A stretch of 64,000 bases of DNA from Pseudomonadota bacterium (GCA_023398955.1 JAEWRL010000109.1:70219-134218); one strand, 5' to 3'; shown: positions 8,993 to 19,372, numbered from the stretch's first letter. Program-made: numbers and translations. The notes: generated by a model from the letters alone, not told the origin.

Positions 8993-9540
8993 AACGGCCC
9001 CCAAATGGGCGGTGCCTCGGGGCAGGCCGCAACCGGGGTCGAGCCCGGCGGGCTGTCTGCGAGGTTCACCCACCACGTGACGATGTCGATATCGTCCAGG
9101 GCCTGCCGAGGCAGGTATGATTCTAGATCGAAGTTGTCGTAGTGGGTGACAACGAGGCTGAGCTGATAACAGCCCGAATGAAACGACCCATAGTTCCAGG
9201 CCACGCGAATCTCGCGCGGCCGATCGTTCCAGGACGCCGGCTCGACGATCGTTGCCCTGCTCGCCACCACCTCCTCCGCCTGGCCATAGGAAGCGACGAG
9301 TACTCCGACGAGGCGCTCCCCCACGTCCTCCGATCGAACTGGAACCGAGAACTCCTGTATCGGCTGCTGGGCAGCGAGCGGAATATTCACGATTGCGGTC
9401 ACGGGCGGATCTGCTTGAGCAACAAGAAGGATGGGGGGTGTCTGTCGGGGTTCGTCATACTCAGGAGGCGGCGCAACGACACAGCCGGCGAGCAGGGCGA
9501 TCAGCACTGGTGAGGCGCAGCATTGCCAGCTTCGTGCCAC
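8989..9540 (-). CDS. Small lipoprotein of unknown function
   Basis: The protein has a signal sequence ending in the lipobox L-A-G-C and then about 160 residues with no family I recognise. The mature part is rich in Pro, Val and aromatic residues and looks like one beta-rich domain. I chose the GTG at 9540 because it gives a compact 20-residue lipoprotein signal (MARSWQCCAS...). In-frame starts further upstream at 9618, 9630 and 9645 (TTG) are also open, and the last two overlap the end of the giant TPR gene. The stop at 8991-8989 overlaps the TTG start of the next lipoprotein, so the two are probably made together, perhaps as partners in one envelope complex. Confidence 0.7.
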   Translation of the reverse strand: MARSWQCCASPVLIALLAGCVVAPPPEYDEPRQTPPILLVAQADPPVTAIVNIPLAAQQPIQEFSVPVRSEDVGERLVGVLVASYGQAEEVVASRATIVEPASWNDRPREIRVAWNYGSFHSGCYQLSLVVTHYDNFDLESYLPRQALDDIDIVTWWVNLADSPPGSTPVAACPEAPPIWGPF

Positions 9541-9622
9541 AGCCGCAGTGCGCGTGGATGGGGCATGGGGAGCCTGCAGCCCTGACCGCGCTGTCGCGGT
9601 ACGGCCTGTTCTGTTCACCCTC

Positions 9623-12600
9623 TCACTCACTGCGTAAAGTGCCAAGAAGCCCGAATGGGTTGGTCATGGAGCGCTTCTGCCAACGGACCTCAGCATACTC
9701 CGGACTGGAGGCCAAACGCAACAGGTCCAGCGCGGCACCGGATCTCTCACAGTAGCGTGCCAAGGCAGCAGGAGCGGGGCGCTCGGATAGGAGGGGGAAG
9801 CTCTCTTCACGAGCACACCGCGTCAGGGCGTCGAGCAGGTTGCCCGACCTCAGCAATCCTGCCCTGCGACAAGCACGCCGCGCCGACCTCAGAGCGACGT
9901 CGATGCTCGACGCTGAGGGATCCTGACAAAGCTCCCGCAGCCGACGCTGTGACCGCGCCGGCAGCAACTGCCACAGCATCTCAGCCAGCGGCGCCACGCC
10001 ATCGACCCCCGCCACCATCGCGCCGTGAGGCCCGAACGCCAGCTGGAGCGCAGAGCACAGCCGTTCGAGGTCAGGCACATTCATTCCCATCGCGAGGGCA
10101 TTGGAGGGCATCGTAGCAGCAACGTAATAGGAGACCGCCCACTCCAGCTCTGCTGGATCATCAGGGGGATCCCCAGCAATCACGAGCGCGGGGGGACTGA
10201 CGAGTGCGACTCTGATCGAGAACGGGCCGGGCGCACGCCGCTGGAAAGCCACAGTGCGGCTCTGTCCGAGCCACCTGGTGACCGATGCAAGGATGGCACC
10301 CAACCCGGCAGCCATCGGACCGAGCTTCTCCACCCCTGTGACACCATAGGCGGAGAGGTCCTGGCGGTACGCTTGGTCACAGGTCTCGACCACCATGCTC
10401 AGGACTTCGGCCACCGGCGCCGCGTCTCTCAGCACCAGGGATTGCACGATGTCGGGCAACTCGTGCTGTTCGGCGATGGGCGGTGGCGCCGGGGGCTCCC
10501 CGGTAGCCGAGAGGACGGCGATCACGTGCTCAACGGCGGCGGCAAATACTGGGTTGCGGTCCTCGACGGCTGCTCCATGCAGACGGCGTAAGTTCACGAC
10601 ATCGGTGGGGCGCGCCATGGCCAGCATCCGACACACATGCAAGCGGTCCGCGCTGCGACTCGGCTGATGCTCCAACAGATCGGCCAAGCGTTCACCGGCG
10701 GCCTCATCGCCAGTTTGAAGAGCAGTGAGTAGGCGCGCCTCCTCTGTCGTGGAGCTGACCACCAGCGATCCCAGGCGAGCGCGCGCCAGTTGTTGGCTCG
10801 ACGGCGGCTCGAGCTCGTCGGCACCATCGTCGGCATCGACGATCGGGGGGCGGTCGGGCCCCACGCCCGACGCTTCTGGCGACTTCGGCGGCACTATCCC
10901 TCGCACGAGCCCCTCGTCGTCCGCGTGCTCGAGGGTCCGGGCGACGTGCTGGGCGCTGGTGTCCGCCCGCTCGACGTCACTGAGCACCGTCTTGCTGGAA
11001 TCGGCGCTCGGGGACTCCGCTGCTGACACAGAAACACCTGGAGAATCAGGCCGCGCAGCGTGGCCTGCCGCGTCCGCTCCGCTCACGCTGCTCTCTGCCC
11101 GTCGCTCTTCCTCGCAGAACCGTGCTGCGAGCCGTTGGGCAGCGAGTCGACACTCTGGAGCCATACTTGCCCGCTCCGCGTAACCTCGCCCGCGTGCGAT
11201 GTCCTCCACGGCGAGACACGTCTCCGCCGCTCGGAGAGCCACCTCGGCGGCGGAGCGGACCCCACGGAGCTCCCCAGCGAGGGCCGAGTCGAAGAGAGCC
11301 AGAGCTCGCCTCGGATCAGGCCCCTCAGCGAGGCGTTCCGCCAACCCGAGAGCGATGAGCGGCCGGGGACCACACTCGGCATGGGCGTGCGAGAGCTCGC
11401 GCAGCCCCGCGCCGCGACCCGCTACGACGTCCAGGGCCTCACCAAGCAGGAAGGCTCTGAGTTCGACTTGCTCGGGGGTCCTCCGGCCGAGGATGCCTCG
11501 CAGCTGCGAAACAGTCGTTGCAGCCTGATCCATCGAGCCCGGACCGCGTCTCAGGTATTCGAGCCAGCGTGCAAAGAGTTGTGGTTCCGCATCGAAGGGC
11601 GCGAGGGCCGCCGCACGTTGGCCCAATCGGAGAGCTTCGTCCGGCCGCCCCGAGTCTAGCAGCGCGTAACCTGCCTCCAGGAGCAGGGCAGCGCGTTCCT
11701 CCGGAGTACCCGTGGATGCTTCCGCCAGCGGCTCCAGCGCCTCCGCGAGTGCGCTGCCGTCGCCCATGCTGCGCGCAATCGCTGCTCGCAGCTCGTGACG
11801 CACCTCGTCGGGAAGGTACCTGACGCTTCCCTGTTCCAGAACCGTAGCAGCCTGTCGTGGACGCTTGCACTCCAGGTAGTTCCTGGCACTTCGCGCGCAA
11901 AACGTGGCAGCTTCCTCACCTGGCCCCGCGAGACGGCTTGCGTTCTCCCAACACTCCGCCGCGACCCCCGGGTCTCCAGCGCGCTCTGCCAACTGGGCCA
12001 GCGCCGTCAGGACGTCGAGGTGGGTCCCCTCATCCAGGAGGAACTGCTGCAGTAGCTCGCGCGCCTCACCGCCGCGGGCCATGTGCTCGTCGAGTACCTG
12101 GGCGTGGCGCAAGACCAACCGCCGCTTCTCCTCTCCCACGGCGAGCGCTGTTCGCTCGGCAATGAACTGCACTGCCTGCTCCCAGTCCCCGCGCCGCTCC
12201 GCCTCTCCAAGCAGGGCCGCGAGCGCGTCCGGATCCTGGGGGTCCTCGGCGAGGAGGCGCTGCCACAGCTGGACGCTGCGCTCGTAGGCGCCGTGCTTCT
12301 GGAAGAGCTCCGCGAGCTCCCTCACGAGTACCCGCCGCCGCGCTCCCTCGCTGGAGTCAACTAGCCGCTCCAGGGCCCACTGCTCCGCGTCCTCGTCCTG
12401 CACGGCACGCGCAATCGAGAGCGCCTGCTCGCCAACCGCAGGCTCTACGGTCCCTGCCTCGAGCTCTCGCCGGAGCAGAGCCAAGGCCGAGCCCGCACCG
12501 CCTTGCGCGACGTAGAGGTCAGCCGTCTCCGCGACGAGCTCGGTCCTGCCCGCTAGCTCCAGCTCGGCGTCGCCGAGCCATGTTTCGAACAGTTGGAGCA

Positions 12601-15600
12601 AGCGAGCTCGACGGCCCGCGGCCAGGAGGCGCTCGCGAATCCGCCCGCGACAGCGGCTCCGCAGCTCCCGATCGTGGTGCCGTGCGCCCTGCTCGAGACA
12701 CCGTCCCAGTTCGGCCTCGGCTCCCGCTGCTTGGGCAAGCTCTATCGTCGTCCACAGCACGGTCGGGTCCGACGCTCCGCCCATCGCGACCTGCACCGAC
12801 TGCACAAGGTTCGAGTCGGAGACTTCCAAGGCAGCTTCTAGCGCGGTCCGATGGATCGACGCGTCGGCGACATCGAGCACGGCGAGTCGCGCGAGCACCT
12901 GCGCCCGCAAGCGCCTCTCTCCCAACGCTTCGGCGGTGGCTATGGCTAGCTCCGCCGCCCCTCGCCCCAGGTTCACGCCAGCACTCGCCGCTACTCGTTT
13001 CACGAACGCGAGCGCCAGATCCGGTTGGGACAGCAACCGCGAAAGGTCACCGATGAGGAACACGAACTCGTCCACGCTGCCATCGGCTCCCAGGGCAGCA
13101 TCGCAAGCCTCCCACGCCAACCTCGGGTCGCTGAAGCAGCGTAGCGTCAGCCTTGCGACCCTCAGGGCACGTCGAGCCCCACCGGGGCCCTCTGCCTGCG
13201 CCAGCATGGCCTCGCTCATGGCACGCACACGCTCCTGGAACACGGGACCACCGCATTCTGGGGTCTGGACGAGGGCAGACTCGAGGGCCGCCAGCAGCGC
13301 CTCGTCCGCGCCGGACTCCAAACCATCGAGCAGCAGTCCTATGGCAGCGTGAGGCGCGATGCCCGGAAGGTTCGCGGCACGCAGAAACCACCGGCCCCGA
13401 TCCGCTGGGGACGATTGCGCGGCGACCTCGGCCAACACCGGCAAGGCAGCGTCGGGACTCTGAGCCTGGGAAGCCAAGCGCTCGACGAGCTCAAGAGCAC
13501 CTCCAAACGCTGGTACCGCGCGAAGCGCGCGCCCGGCGTGAGGAAACCCGAGCTCTGGCGCGTCTCGCTCCTCGAAGAAGCGGGCCGCTCGGTAGCCGAT
13601 GGCCCGCTCTCCGTAGCGCCCCAGCGCCACGTCGGCCAGGTGGTGATAGATGCGATCGAGCTCCCGATACTGCTCGTGAGTCGTCGCGCACCGCTCCGCG
13701 ATCGTGAGTGCGTCGGACCGCGAGGGGTCCAGCGCCACCGCGCGCGCCCCCGCCTCGAACCCTCTGCTCGCCCAGCCACACTGGCACGCGACCGTCGCAA
13801 CCACGGTGAGCACTCGCGCCTGCTCCTCCTCCCGGGACTCTTCGGCGGCCATGGCCTCGAGGTGGGTCAGAGCCTCGGCGTGTCCTGCGAACGAGATCAG
13901 ATCGCTCGCCAGACGATCGAGCCCTCGTTCGGGACTCAGGCGCGCCGCGTGCGTCCAAACTGCGACGGCTTCCTTACGGTCACCGGCGAGGTCCCACAGC
14001 TGCGCGCCGAACTGACGCCAAGACTCCGCGGCGGCTTCGGGCTCGGCGAGGAGCTCCCAACAACGAGCCCGCACCTTCGTCTGAAAGAGCAGACCATCCG
14101 AGGAACGCGGCTCCGGATGCTCGTTCAGCTCGCAGAGCACCGTCTCGGCGCTGGCTCCGATGGCCAAGGCGTCCCAGAGAACCCAAGCCGCGCCCTCGAC
14201 GTCCCCTGCCAGCCGCCGTTTCCTCGCGAGGAATAGGAGCTGCTCGGGGGCAAGGTCACCGGCGCCTGGGAGCCAGCGCTCCAGCACAGCGATTCCGAGC
14301 CCCGCGGAGTCGGCAACTTGGGATACCTCGAGCAGCGCCTCTCGCACCTGCTGGTGAGCAGGCCCCAACGCCTGAAGCACCTGCCAGCCGAGCTGGGTTG
14401 CTTTCTCAGGGTGGAGCTGGAGCAGGGCTCTGAGTACCTGCGTCGCTGGCCCGGCCAGGTCTTCCACCTGCAGCGGCTGCGCGAGGATTTGCACCAGAGC
14501 TTCGATGATGCGAGGAACGTCGCGGGTCACCGCGGCGCACCGCGCCAGCTGCCGAATCGCGCCGGGGTCGCCGCCCGTGAGCGCCAGCCTGCGCTGCGCC
14601 CAGACGAGTGCCAGCATGGGTTGCCCCAGGTCCCCATACACCTCCGCGATGCGCTCACAAACCGAGGCGCGCGCCACCACGACCTGAACCGCGCGCTCGA
14701 GCAGCCTTACGTCGTCGGCGCCAACCATGCCGGCTGCCATGTCGCAAACCACTCCCGCCGCTCGCGCGCAGCTGGGGTCGAGATTGAACGCTGCTCGGGC
14801 GTGCGCGCGCGCCCTGTCGGGATTACTCCTTGCGGCTGATTCAGCCAGCCACGCCAGCGCTGTGGCCCGGAGGCTCACCGGGAGGCCTTGGACGACCGAG
14901 GCCAGACATTGCTGTCGCACGTCGCCCTGCGGCGCAAGGATTGCGGCCCAGACGGCATCGACAAGCTTCGCCGCCATCGGCACTTCGGCCGCACCGGGAG
15001 CAACGGCGAGTAGTGCGAGAGCGCGTTCCGGTTCACCCCGAGCGAGGCAGCGCAGCCTAGATTGACGCAGCTGATAACACCCGGGTTCCGCGATCGGAGC
15101 AAGCTCCCCAAGCCGTGAAGCGGCTTCGGCTCGCTTGCCCCGACGACCCAAGAGGCGCTCGAAACAAGCGAGCACCCGGGTATCCTGAGGATCACGCTCG
15201 AGACGCACCAGCAGCGCTCCCGCCAATGAAGCTTCGCGTTCCGGTGCCAACGGGGTCAGGCGTAAACTAGTCTCGAGCGAATCGTTGCTTTCGGCCTCAT
15301 CGAGCGCCTGAACTGCCCATTGCGGTCTCGCTGCGATCGCGTCGGCGGCCCTCTCGAGACTGGAGTGCCACAACTCGGGCACGACCTCGATGAATCCAAT
15401 GGCCCAGACCAGAACCTCCGGTTCGACGAGGCCGGCCTGCGCCAACCGGAGCAGGTGCTCGACGACATGACCGGCCCGCTCTTGAGCGAACGGCTCCTCT
15501 CGCTCCCTCTCGAGTAGGCACAGGACGTCCACCAACAACCCGGGATCATCCTCTGCCCATGCGAGAGAGCGACGCAAAAACCCTAGATCCGAGCTCGGAT

Positions 15601-16717
15601 GCGCCATGGCCTTGGCGAGCAGCCAGCGAGCGCGAACCGGGTCGCTATCGGCGATGCGTTGAGCGAGCTGCCACGCCGCGCTCGGCTCGTCGTCGAGAGC
15701 ACAGAACACCTCGAGCCTCGCCTCGACCCACGCATCGAGCCCGAGGTGAGCCAGCACCTCGTCGAAGCTCATCGCTTCGCCGAACCGTGGCTGTCCGCTC
15801 AGAGCACGACTCAACCCGTCCCAATCCAACTGGGAATCGAGACCCGCATCGAGAGCCGCGCCAAACGCGGAGGGCGAATCACCGCGCGTCAAGGCACTAT
15901 ACACCCTCCCCACATGCACTGCTGAGCTCTCGCCTGCCGCACGACCTTGGCGCAACGCGATCTCATCGGCCGCACCGAGCCGGCCCCGCCAGACGAGGGC
16001 GTCGATCAACCCCGCTGCGGCCTGGGCGTTCCCCGGTGCCACCTCGAATGCACGCAGAAGGTCCTCGAACGCCGCGGAGCGCTCTCCGCGTATCTCACGT
16101 CGTTCGGCTGCCTGCACAAAAGCGCGGCTCGCGAGCTCCGTGTCGAGTTCGTGGGGTGAGGCCAGCCCCAACGCGCCAAGGAGCTCCAGCGGAGTCGGAT
16201 CCGCCGGCACAGCGTCTGCCACAGCGGTCAGGACCTCCGCGGCCTCGCACACCCGACCGGCGCGCGCGAGCCACAGGCCGCTCCGCATCCCGAGGGCCAA
16301 CACCCGATCGCTCCGCGATTCAAGGACAGCCCGGAGCGTACCCCCTGCGAGGGCAAACCGCCCGAGCTGGGCCAGCCACTGGGCGAGCTCTTCGCGCACA
16401 GAGCCCCCTTCGACAAGCATCACGGCTCGCCGGGCGAGCTGCACGGCGCGCTCCAAGGCTCGCCCCCGGTGCGACAGCGCCCTGGCCAGCTGCCAACACA
16501 GCTCTCCTTCGTGCTCATCACCGTGCTGTTCGCAGCGGTGAAGCTGCGCATCCAAGCTTGCCATCTCCGCGCGCGCGCCGTAGCGCCTGCCTACGGGAGC
16601 CTCAGGGCTGGGTTGGCCGGAAGCGTCCGCGCCAACCGCCGAACCACGGCCCTCGCCCCCACCTCCACCCGACGGACGTAGAGTCTGGGTTTTCTGACCG
16701 TTGGATGACGACACCAT
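9623..16717 (-). CDS. Giant tetratricopeptide-repeat protein (2,364 residues)
   Basis: This is a 7.1-kb gene for a soluble protein made almost entirely of helical TPR-like repeats rich in Ala, Arg, Glu and Leu. It has no signal peptide or membrane segment. After a Gly-rich N-terminus (about 50 residues), repeats run from about residue 55 to about 1870 (for example WQLARALSHRGRALERAVQL). A low-complexity Ser/Asp/Glu/Pro linker follows. The C-terminal 350 or so residues form a distinct domain (PPALVIAGDPPDD, AELEWAVSYYVAATMPSNAL). From memory, that C-terminal pattern recurs in very large myxobacterial TPR proteins. The role is unknown; TPR arrays are protein-binding scaffolds. Two lipoprotein genes follow on the same strand, so it may scaffold an envelope-linked assembly. 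It starts divergently from the PEGA gene across 116 bp. Confidence 0.9.
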   Translation of the reverse strand: MVSSSNGQKTQTLRPSGGGGGEGRGSAVGADASGQPSPEAPVGRRYGARAEMASLDAQLHRCEQHGDEHEGELCWQLARALSHRGRALERAVQLARRAVMLVEGGSVREELAQWLAQLGRFALAGGTLRAVLESRSDRVLALGMRSGLWLARAGRVCEAAEVLTAVADAVPADPTPLELLGALGLASPHELDTELASRAFVQAAERREIRGERSAAFEDLLRAFEVAPGNAQAAAGLIDALVWRGRLGAADEIALRQGRAAGESSAVHVGRVYSALTRGDSPSAFGAALDAGLDSQLDWDGLSRALSGQPRFGEAMSFDEVLAHLGLDAWVEARLEVFCALDDEPSAAWQLAQRIADSDPVRARWLLAKAMAHPSSDLGFLRRSLAWAEDDPGLLVDVLCLLEREREEPFAQERAGHVVEHLLRLAQAGLVEPEVLVWAIGFIEVVPELWHSSLERAADAIAARPQWAVQALDEAESNDSLETSLRLTPLAPEREASLAGALLVRLERDPQDTRVLACFERLLGRRGKRAEAASRLGELAPIAEPGCYQLRQSRLRCLARGEPERALALLAVAPGAAEVPMAAKLVDAVWAAILAPQGDVRQQCLASVVQGLPVSLRATALAWLAESAARSNPDRARAHARAAFNLDPSCARAAGVVCDMAAGMVGADDVRLLERAVQVVVARASVCERIAEVYGDLGQPMLALVWAQRRLALTGGDPGAIRQLARCAAVTRDVPRIIEALVQILAQPLQVEDLAGPATQVLRALLQLHPEKATQLGWQVLQALGPAHQQVREALLEVSQVADSAGLGIAVLERWLPGAGDLAPEQLLFLARKRRLAGDVEGAAWVLWDALAIGASAETVLCELNEHPEPRSSDGLLFQTKVRARCWELLAEPEAAAESWRQFGAQLWDLAGDRKEAVAVWTHAARLSPERGLDRLASDLISFAGHAEALTHLEAMAAEESREEEQARVLTVVATVACQCGWASRGFEAGARAVALDPSRSDALTIAERCATTHEQYRELDRIYHHLADVALGRYGERAIGYRAARFFEERDAPELGFPHAGRALRAVPAFGGALELVERLASQAQSPDAALPVLAEVAAQSSPADRGRWFLRAANLPGIAPHAAIGLLLDGLESGADEALLAALESALVQTPECGGPVFQERVRAMSEAMLAQAEGPGGARRALRVARLTLRCFSDPRLAWEACDAALGADGSVDEFVFLIGDLSRLLSQPDLALAFVKRVAASAGVNLGRGAAELAIATAEALGERRLRAQVLARLAVLDVADASIHRTALEAALEVSDSNLVQSVQVAMGGASDPTVLWTTIELAQAAGAEAELGRCLEQGARHHDRELRSRCRGRIRERLLAAGRRARLLQLFETWLGDAELELAGRTELVAETADLYVAQGGAGSALALLRRELEAGTVEPAVGEQALSIARAVQDEDAEQWALERLVDSSEGARRRVLVRELAELFQKHGAYERSVQLWQRLLAEDPQDPDALAALLGEAERRGDWEQAVQFIAERTALAVGEEKRRLVLRHAQVLDEHMARGGEARELLQQFLLDEGTHLDVLTALAQLAERAGDPGVAAECWENASRLAGPGEEAATFCARSARNYLECKRPRQAATVLEQGSVRYLPDEVRHELRAAIARSMGDGSALAEALEPLAEASTGTPEERAALLLEAGYALLDSGRPDEALRLGQRAAALAPFDAEPQLFARWLEYLRRGPGSMDQAATTVSQLRGILGRRTPEQVELRAFLLGEALDVVAGRGAGLRELSHAHAECGPRPLIALGLAERLAEGPDPRRALALFDSALAGELRGVRSAAEVALRAAETCLAVEDIARGRGYAERASMAPECRLAAQRLAARFCEEERRAESSVSGADAAGHAARPDSPGVSVSAAESPSADSSKTVLSDVERADTSAQHVARTLEHADDEGLVRGIVPPKSPEASGVGPDRPPIVDADDGADELEPPSSQQLARARLGSLVVSSTTEEARLLTALQTGDEAAGERLADLLEHQPSRSADRLHVCRMLAMARPTDVVNLRRLHGAAVEDRNPVFAAAVEHVIAVLSATGEPPAPPPIAEQHELPDIVQSLVLRDAAPVAEVLSMVVETCDQAYRQDLSAYGVTGVEKLGPMAAGLGAILASVTRWLGQSRTVAFQRRAPGPFSIRVALVSPPALVIAGDPPDDPAELEWAVSYYVAATMPSNALAMGMNVPDLERLCSALQLAFGPHGAMVAGVDGVAPLAEMLWQLLPARSQRRLRELCQDPSASSIDVALRSARRACRRAGLLRSGNLLDALTRCAREESFPLLSERPAPAALARYCERSGAALDLLRLASSPEYAEVRWQKRSMTNPFGLLGTLRSE

Positions 16718-16833
16718 GACGAGACTATTTGCCAGCCAGCGACAGATTATCCCGAAACGAGGGCTTGTCGTCGCCCTGTTCCGCGTTCTAGCCTCTCTTT
16801 ACTCGCGCGGCCTTGTCCGGTGAGGAGGAAGAA

Positions 16834-17934
16834 ATGGCAGAAACTCACTTAGCCGTCCATTTTCGTCGGATTCCCGCAGCTTCACTGGCATTCATTCTCG
16901 CGAGCAGCTCCGCGCTCCCTCTCGCGAGCGCACAACAGACCGCCGGCAAGCCAGCAGCCACCGCCCCCTCAACGTCCCCCTCCCCGACGGGGACCCCGGA
17001 AACGCCATCCGGGGGAGAGTCCCAGGCCGCGGAACCGGACGACGCGACCCGCAAGCAGGCACGCGATGCCTACGCGGCGGGTGAAGCGGCCTTCGCCGAG
17101 GAGAATTACGAGGAGGCGCTGGCTTCCTTCGAGCGTGCCAACCAGCTGATCCCTTCGCCGCACGCCCTCTTCTGGGTCGCGAAATCGCGCGACGCCAAGT
17201 CGCCCGACATGGACGCACTCGTCGCCTACCAAACCTACTTGGCGCATCCCCAAGCGGTCGCGGCCGGAGAGGACAAGCTGGAAGAAGCCAAGCGGCGGGC
17301 CGATGAGCTGGAATCCACGCTCTACGGATCCGTGACGCTGGCTACGCAGCCAACAGGCGCCGCAGTGCTCGTCGATGGATTCGCTCACCCCAGCAATTCG
17401 CCAGTCGAGCTACGCCTGGCCCCCGGCAAGCACATCATCAGGCTTGAAGCCGAAGGCTATCAACCGGAGGAACTCGCCGTGGAGGTTACCAGCGGGCAGG
17501 TGCTATCCCAGTCGGTTACCCTCACGCCCGAGGCACCACCGCCACCACCGGCACCGCCACCGCCTCCCCAACCGGCAGCACCCCCACCGCAACCGACGGA
17601 GGAGCACAGCATGGTGCCGGCCTACGTGACCCTGGGAATTGCCGCAGCGGGAGTGGGCGTGGGCACCATTTTTGGTATCCAGGCCCTAAGCGCCAAGAGC
17701 GACTTCGAGGACAACCCAACGACGGACAAGGCCAATGACGTGGAACGTAACGCTCTCATTGCCGACATGGCCTTTGGCGTAGCCGTGACACTCGGGATCA
17801 CGGGCATCGTGCTGCTCACCGCGCCCAGCGAGGAAGCCGCCCCGAGCATGGCGAAGGCCGAAGGGTTCGAGTTGCAGGTCGCCCCCTACGCGTCCCCGAA
17901 CGGAGGTGGCGCCGCGGCGCGGCTTAGCTTCTGA
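16834..17934 (+). CDS. PEGA-domain protein with TPR-like segment and C-terminal membrane helices
   Basis: This 366-residue exported protein has a signal peptide ending near ASA-QQ, followed by a Ser/Thr/Pro-rich linker. A TPR-like pair comes next (AYAAGEAAFAEENYEEALASF), then a PEGA domain (TGAAVLVDGF, then LAPGKHIIRLEAEGY, around residues 165-225). A proline-rich spacer and two hydrophobic helices (about 265-285 and 310-330) complete it. PEGA proteins bind surface polymers or anchor envelope structures. I chose the ATG at 16834 because a strong GGAGGAAG ribosome site lies just upstream. It is divergent from the giant TPR gene and ends before a strong hairpin. Its exact function cannot be read from the sequence. 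Confidence 0.85.
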   Translation: MAETHLAVHFRRIPAASLAFILASSSALPLASAQQTAGKPAATAPSTSPSPTGTPETPSGGESQAAEPDDATRKQARDAYAAGEAAFAEENYEEALASFERANQLIPSPHALFWVAKSRDAKSPDMDALVAYQTYLAHPQAVAAGEDKLEEAKRRADELESTLYGSVTLATQPTGAAVLVDGFAHPSNSPVELRLAPGKHIIRLEAEGYQPEELAVEVTSGQVLSQSVTLTPEAPPPPPAPPPPPQPAAPPPQPTEEHSMVPAYVTLGIAAAGVGVGTIFGIQALSAKSDFEDNPTTDKANDVERNALIADMAFGVAVTLGITGIVLLTAPSEEAAPSMAKAEGFELQVAPYASPNGGGAAARLSF

Positions 17935-17977
17935 AGCGCCTCGGCGCTGTCGAGAGCCGAAAAGGGCTCCCTTCAAG

Positions 17978-18018
17978 CTTCTTGCCCAGCATTCACCCCT
18001 CACGGGCTGGGCAAGAAG
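17978..18018. terminator. Hairpin between convergent genes
   Basis: A perfect 13-bp inverted repeat, CTTCTTGCCCAGC and GCTGGGCAAGAAG, encloses a 15-base loop. It lies between the stop codons of the PEGA gene and threonine synthase. Neither side has a long T run, so it is either a weak bidirectional terminator or an RNA-stabilising hairpin. Confidence 0.6.
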
Positions 18019-18037
18019 ACCGACTGCGCCGGCCCTT

Positions 18038-19372
18038 TCAGCCGAAGTGCTTTGAAATCGCGTCCACGACCTTCCCGAAGTCGGGGGGCAGCAGCACCGG
18101 ATCATTGGCTTGGCTGCTCGTGATGCCTGCGAGGCGGCGTTCATGGTACCCGACCTTGAACTCCGTGAACTTCAGGCCATTCGCGGTCGACACGCACACG
18201 ACCCTGTCGCTCGCGCCAATCTCCCCGCGCGCCCTCAGCTTCTCCAGCACCGCAAGGCCAACGGCAGTGTGAGGGCAGGTGTACATGCCCGTGCGATCGG
18301 CGCGTGCAGCAGCCTCAGCCAGCTCCTCCTCCGTCGCCTGCTCAACGATGCCGTCCATTGCCTCGAGAGCCCGAATGGCCCGCGGCGCGCTGACGGGATT
18401 CCCGATCTGGATTGCGCTCGCCTGCGTCGGCTGTGCGCGAATGGACTCGACCTCGCGCTTCCCGGCCGTCCAGGCGCGGTACAGGGGGTTCGCACGCTCC
18501 GCCTGCGCCACGACGAGCCGCGGAAACCGCTGAACGAGCCCGAGATCCTTCATCATCTTGAATCCAGCGTACAGAGCGGAAGCGTTCCCGAGATTTCCAC
18601 TAGGCAGGACGATCCAATCGGGGACCTTCCAGCCAAACTGCTGGACGATCTCGATGCCGACAGTCTTCTGACCCTCGATGCGCAAAGGGTTCATCGAGTT
18701 GGCCAGGTAGATCAAGCCCGCCTCGGCGAGCTGTTTGACGATGTCCATGCAGCCGTCGAAGTCCGTGTCGAGGCCGAGAACCAATGCGCCATGAGCAAGT
18801 GGCTGCACGAGCTGCGCTGTCGAGATCTTGCCTCGAGGCAGCAGCACGACGACCGGCAGATCCGCCGCCGCGCCGTAGGCAGCCAAAGACGCACTGGTAT
18901 CCCCGGTCGAAGCGCAGGCGACGGCCTTCACCTTGAGGCCTTCGCGGATCGCCTTCCGAACGACGCTCACCAGGACGGTCATCCCGAGGTCCTTGAACGA
19001 ACCACTGTGGCTGTTCCCACAGTGCTTCACCCACACGTCGTCCATGCCAAGCAGCTTGCCGTAACGTTCGGCCCAGAAGAGATTCGTTCCCCCTTCGTAG
19101 GTGCTCACGATTGAGTCGTCCGGGATGGAGGGCATCACCCACTCGCGCTTTCCCCAAACCCCCGAACCATAGGGCCATGTGTTGACGCGGTAGCGTTCAT
19201 CGAAGAGCTGCATCCACGACGCCCCGCTACGATTCTTGAGGGCCTCGATATCGTGGACTACCTCCAGCAGCCCGCCGCAGCGTGGACAACGATAGATTGC
19301 CTGGGTCACGGGCCACGAGCCCTCGCATCCAGAAAAGCACCGGAATTCTGCCGAGTAGGTCACGGCGCGCAC
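18038..19372 (-). CDS. thrC: Threonine synthase
   Basis: Threonine synthase converts O-phosphohomoserine to threonine with pyridoxal phosphate, the last step of threonine synthesis. The 444-residue protein starts with a zinc-ribbon-like segment (two pairs of Cys: CFSGC and CPRCGG) before the fold-type II PLP domain. The PLP lysine is in the motif SGSFKDLGM. Other conserved parts are STGDTSASLAAYGA and LPSGNLGNASALYAG. This is the longer, zinc-ribbon-bearing form found in archaea and many deep-branching bacteria. GTG codons at 19372 and 19363 are both possible starts. The gene stands alone, divergent from the CDP-alcohol phosphotransferase gene, without hom or thrB next to it. Confidence 0.93.
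   Translation of the reverse strand: MRAVTYSAEFRCFSGCEGSWPVTQAIYRCPRCGGLLEVVHDIEALKNRSGASWMQLFDERYRVNTWPYGSGVWGKREWVMPSIPDDSIVSTYEGGTNLFWAERYGKLLGMDDVWVKHCGNSHSGSFKDLGMTVLVSVVRKAIREGLKVKAVACASTGDTSASLAAYGAAADLPVVVLLPRGKISTAQLVQPLAHGALVLGLDTDFDGCMDIVKQLAEAGLIYLANSMNPLRIEGQKTVGIEIVQQFGWKVPDWIVLPSGNLGNASALYAGFKMMKDLGLVQRFPRLVVAQAERANPLYRAWTAGKREVESIRAQPTQASAIQIGNPVSAPRAIRALEAMDGIVEQATEEELAEAAARADRTGMYTCPHTAVGLAVLEKLRARGEIGASDRVVCVSTANGLKFTEFKVGYHERRLAGITSSQANDPVLLPPDFGKVVDAISKHFG

Noticed and set aside
15559..16719. A 386-codon open frame on the plus strand opposite the giant TPR gene
   Set aside because: Very high in Arg, Pro, Ser and His, without fold-like patterns. It is a shadow of the TPR coding strand.
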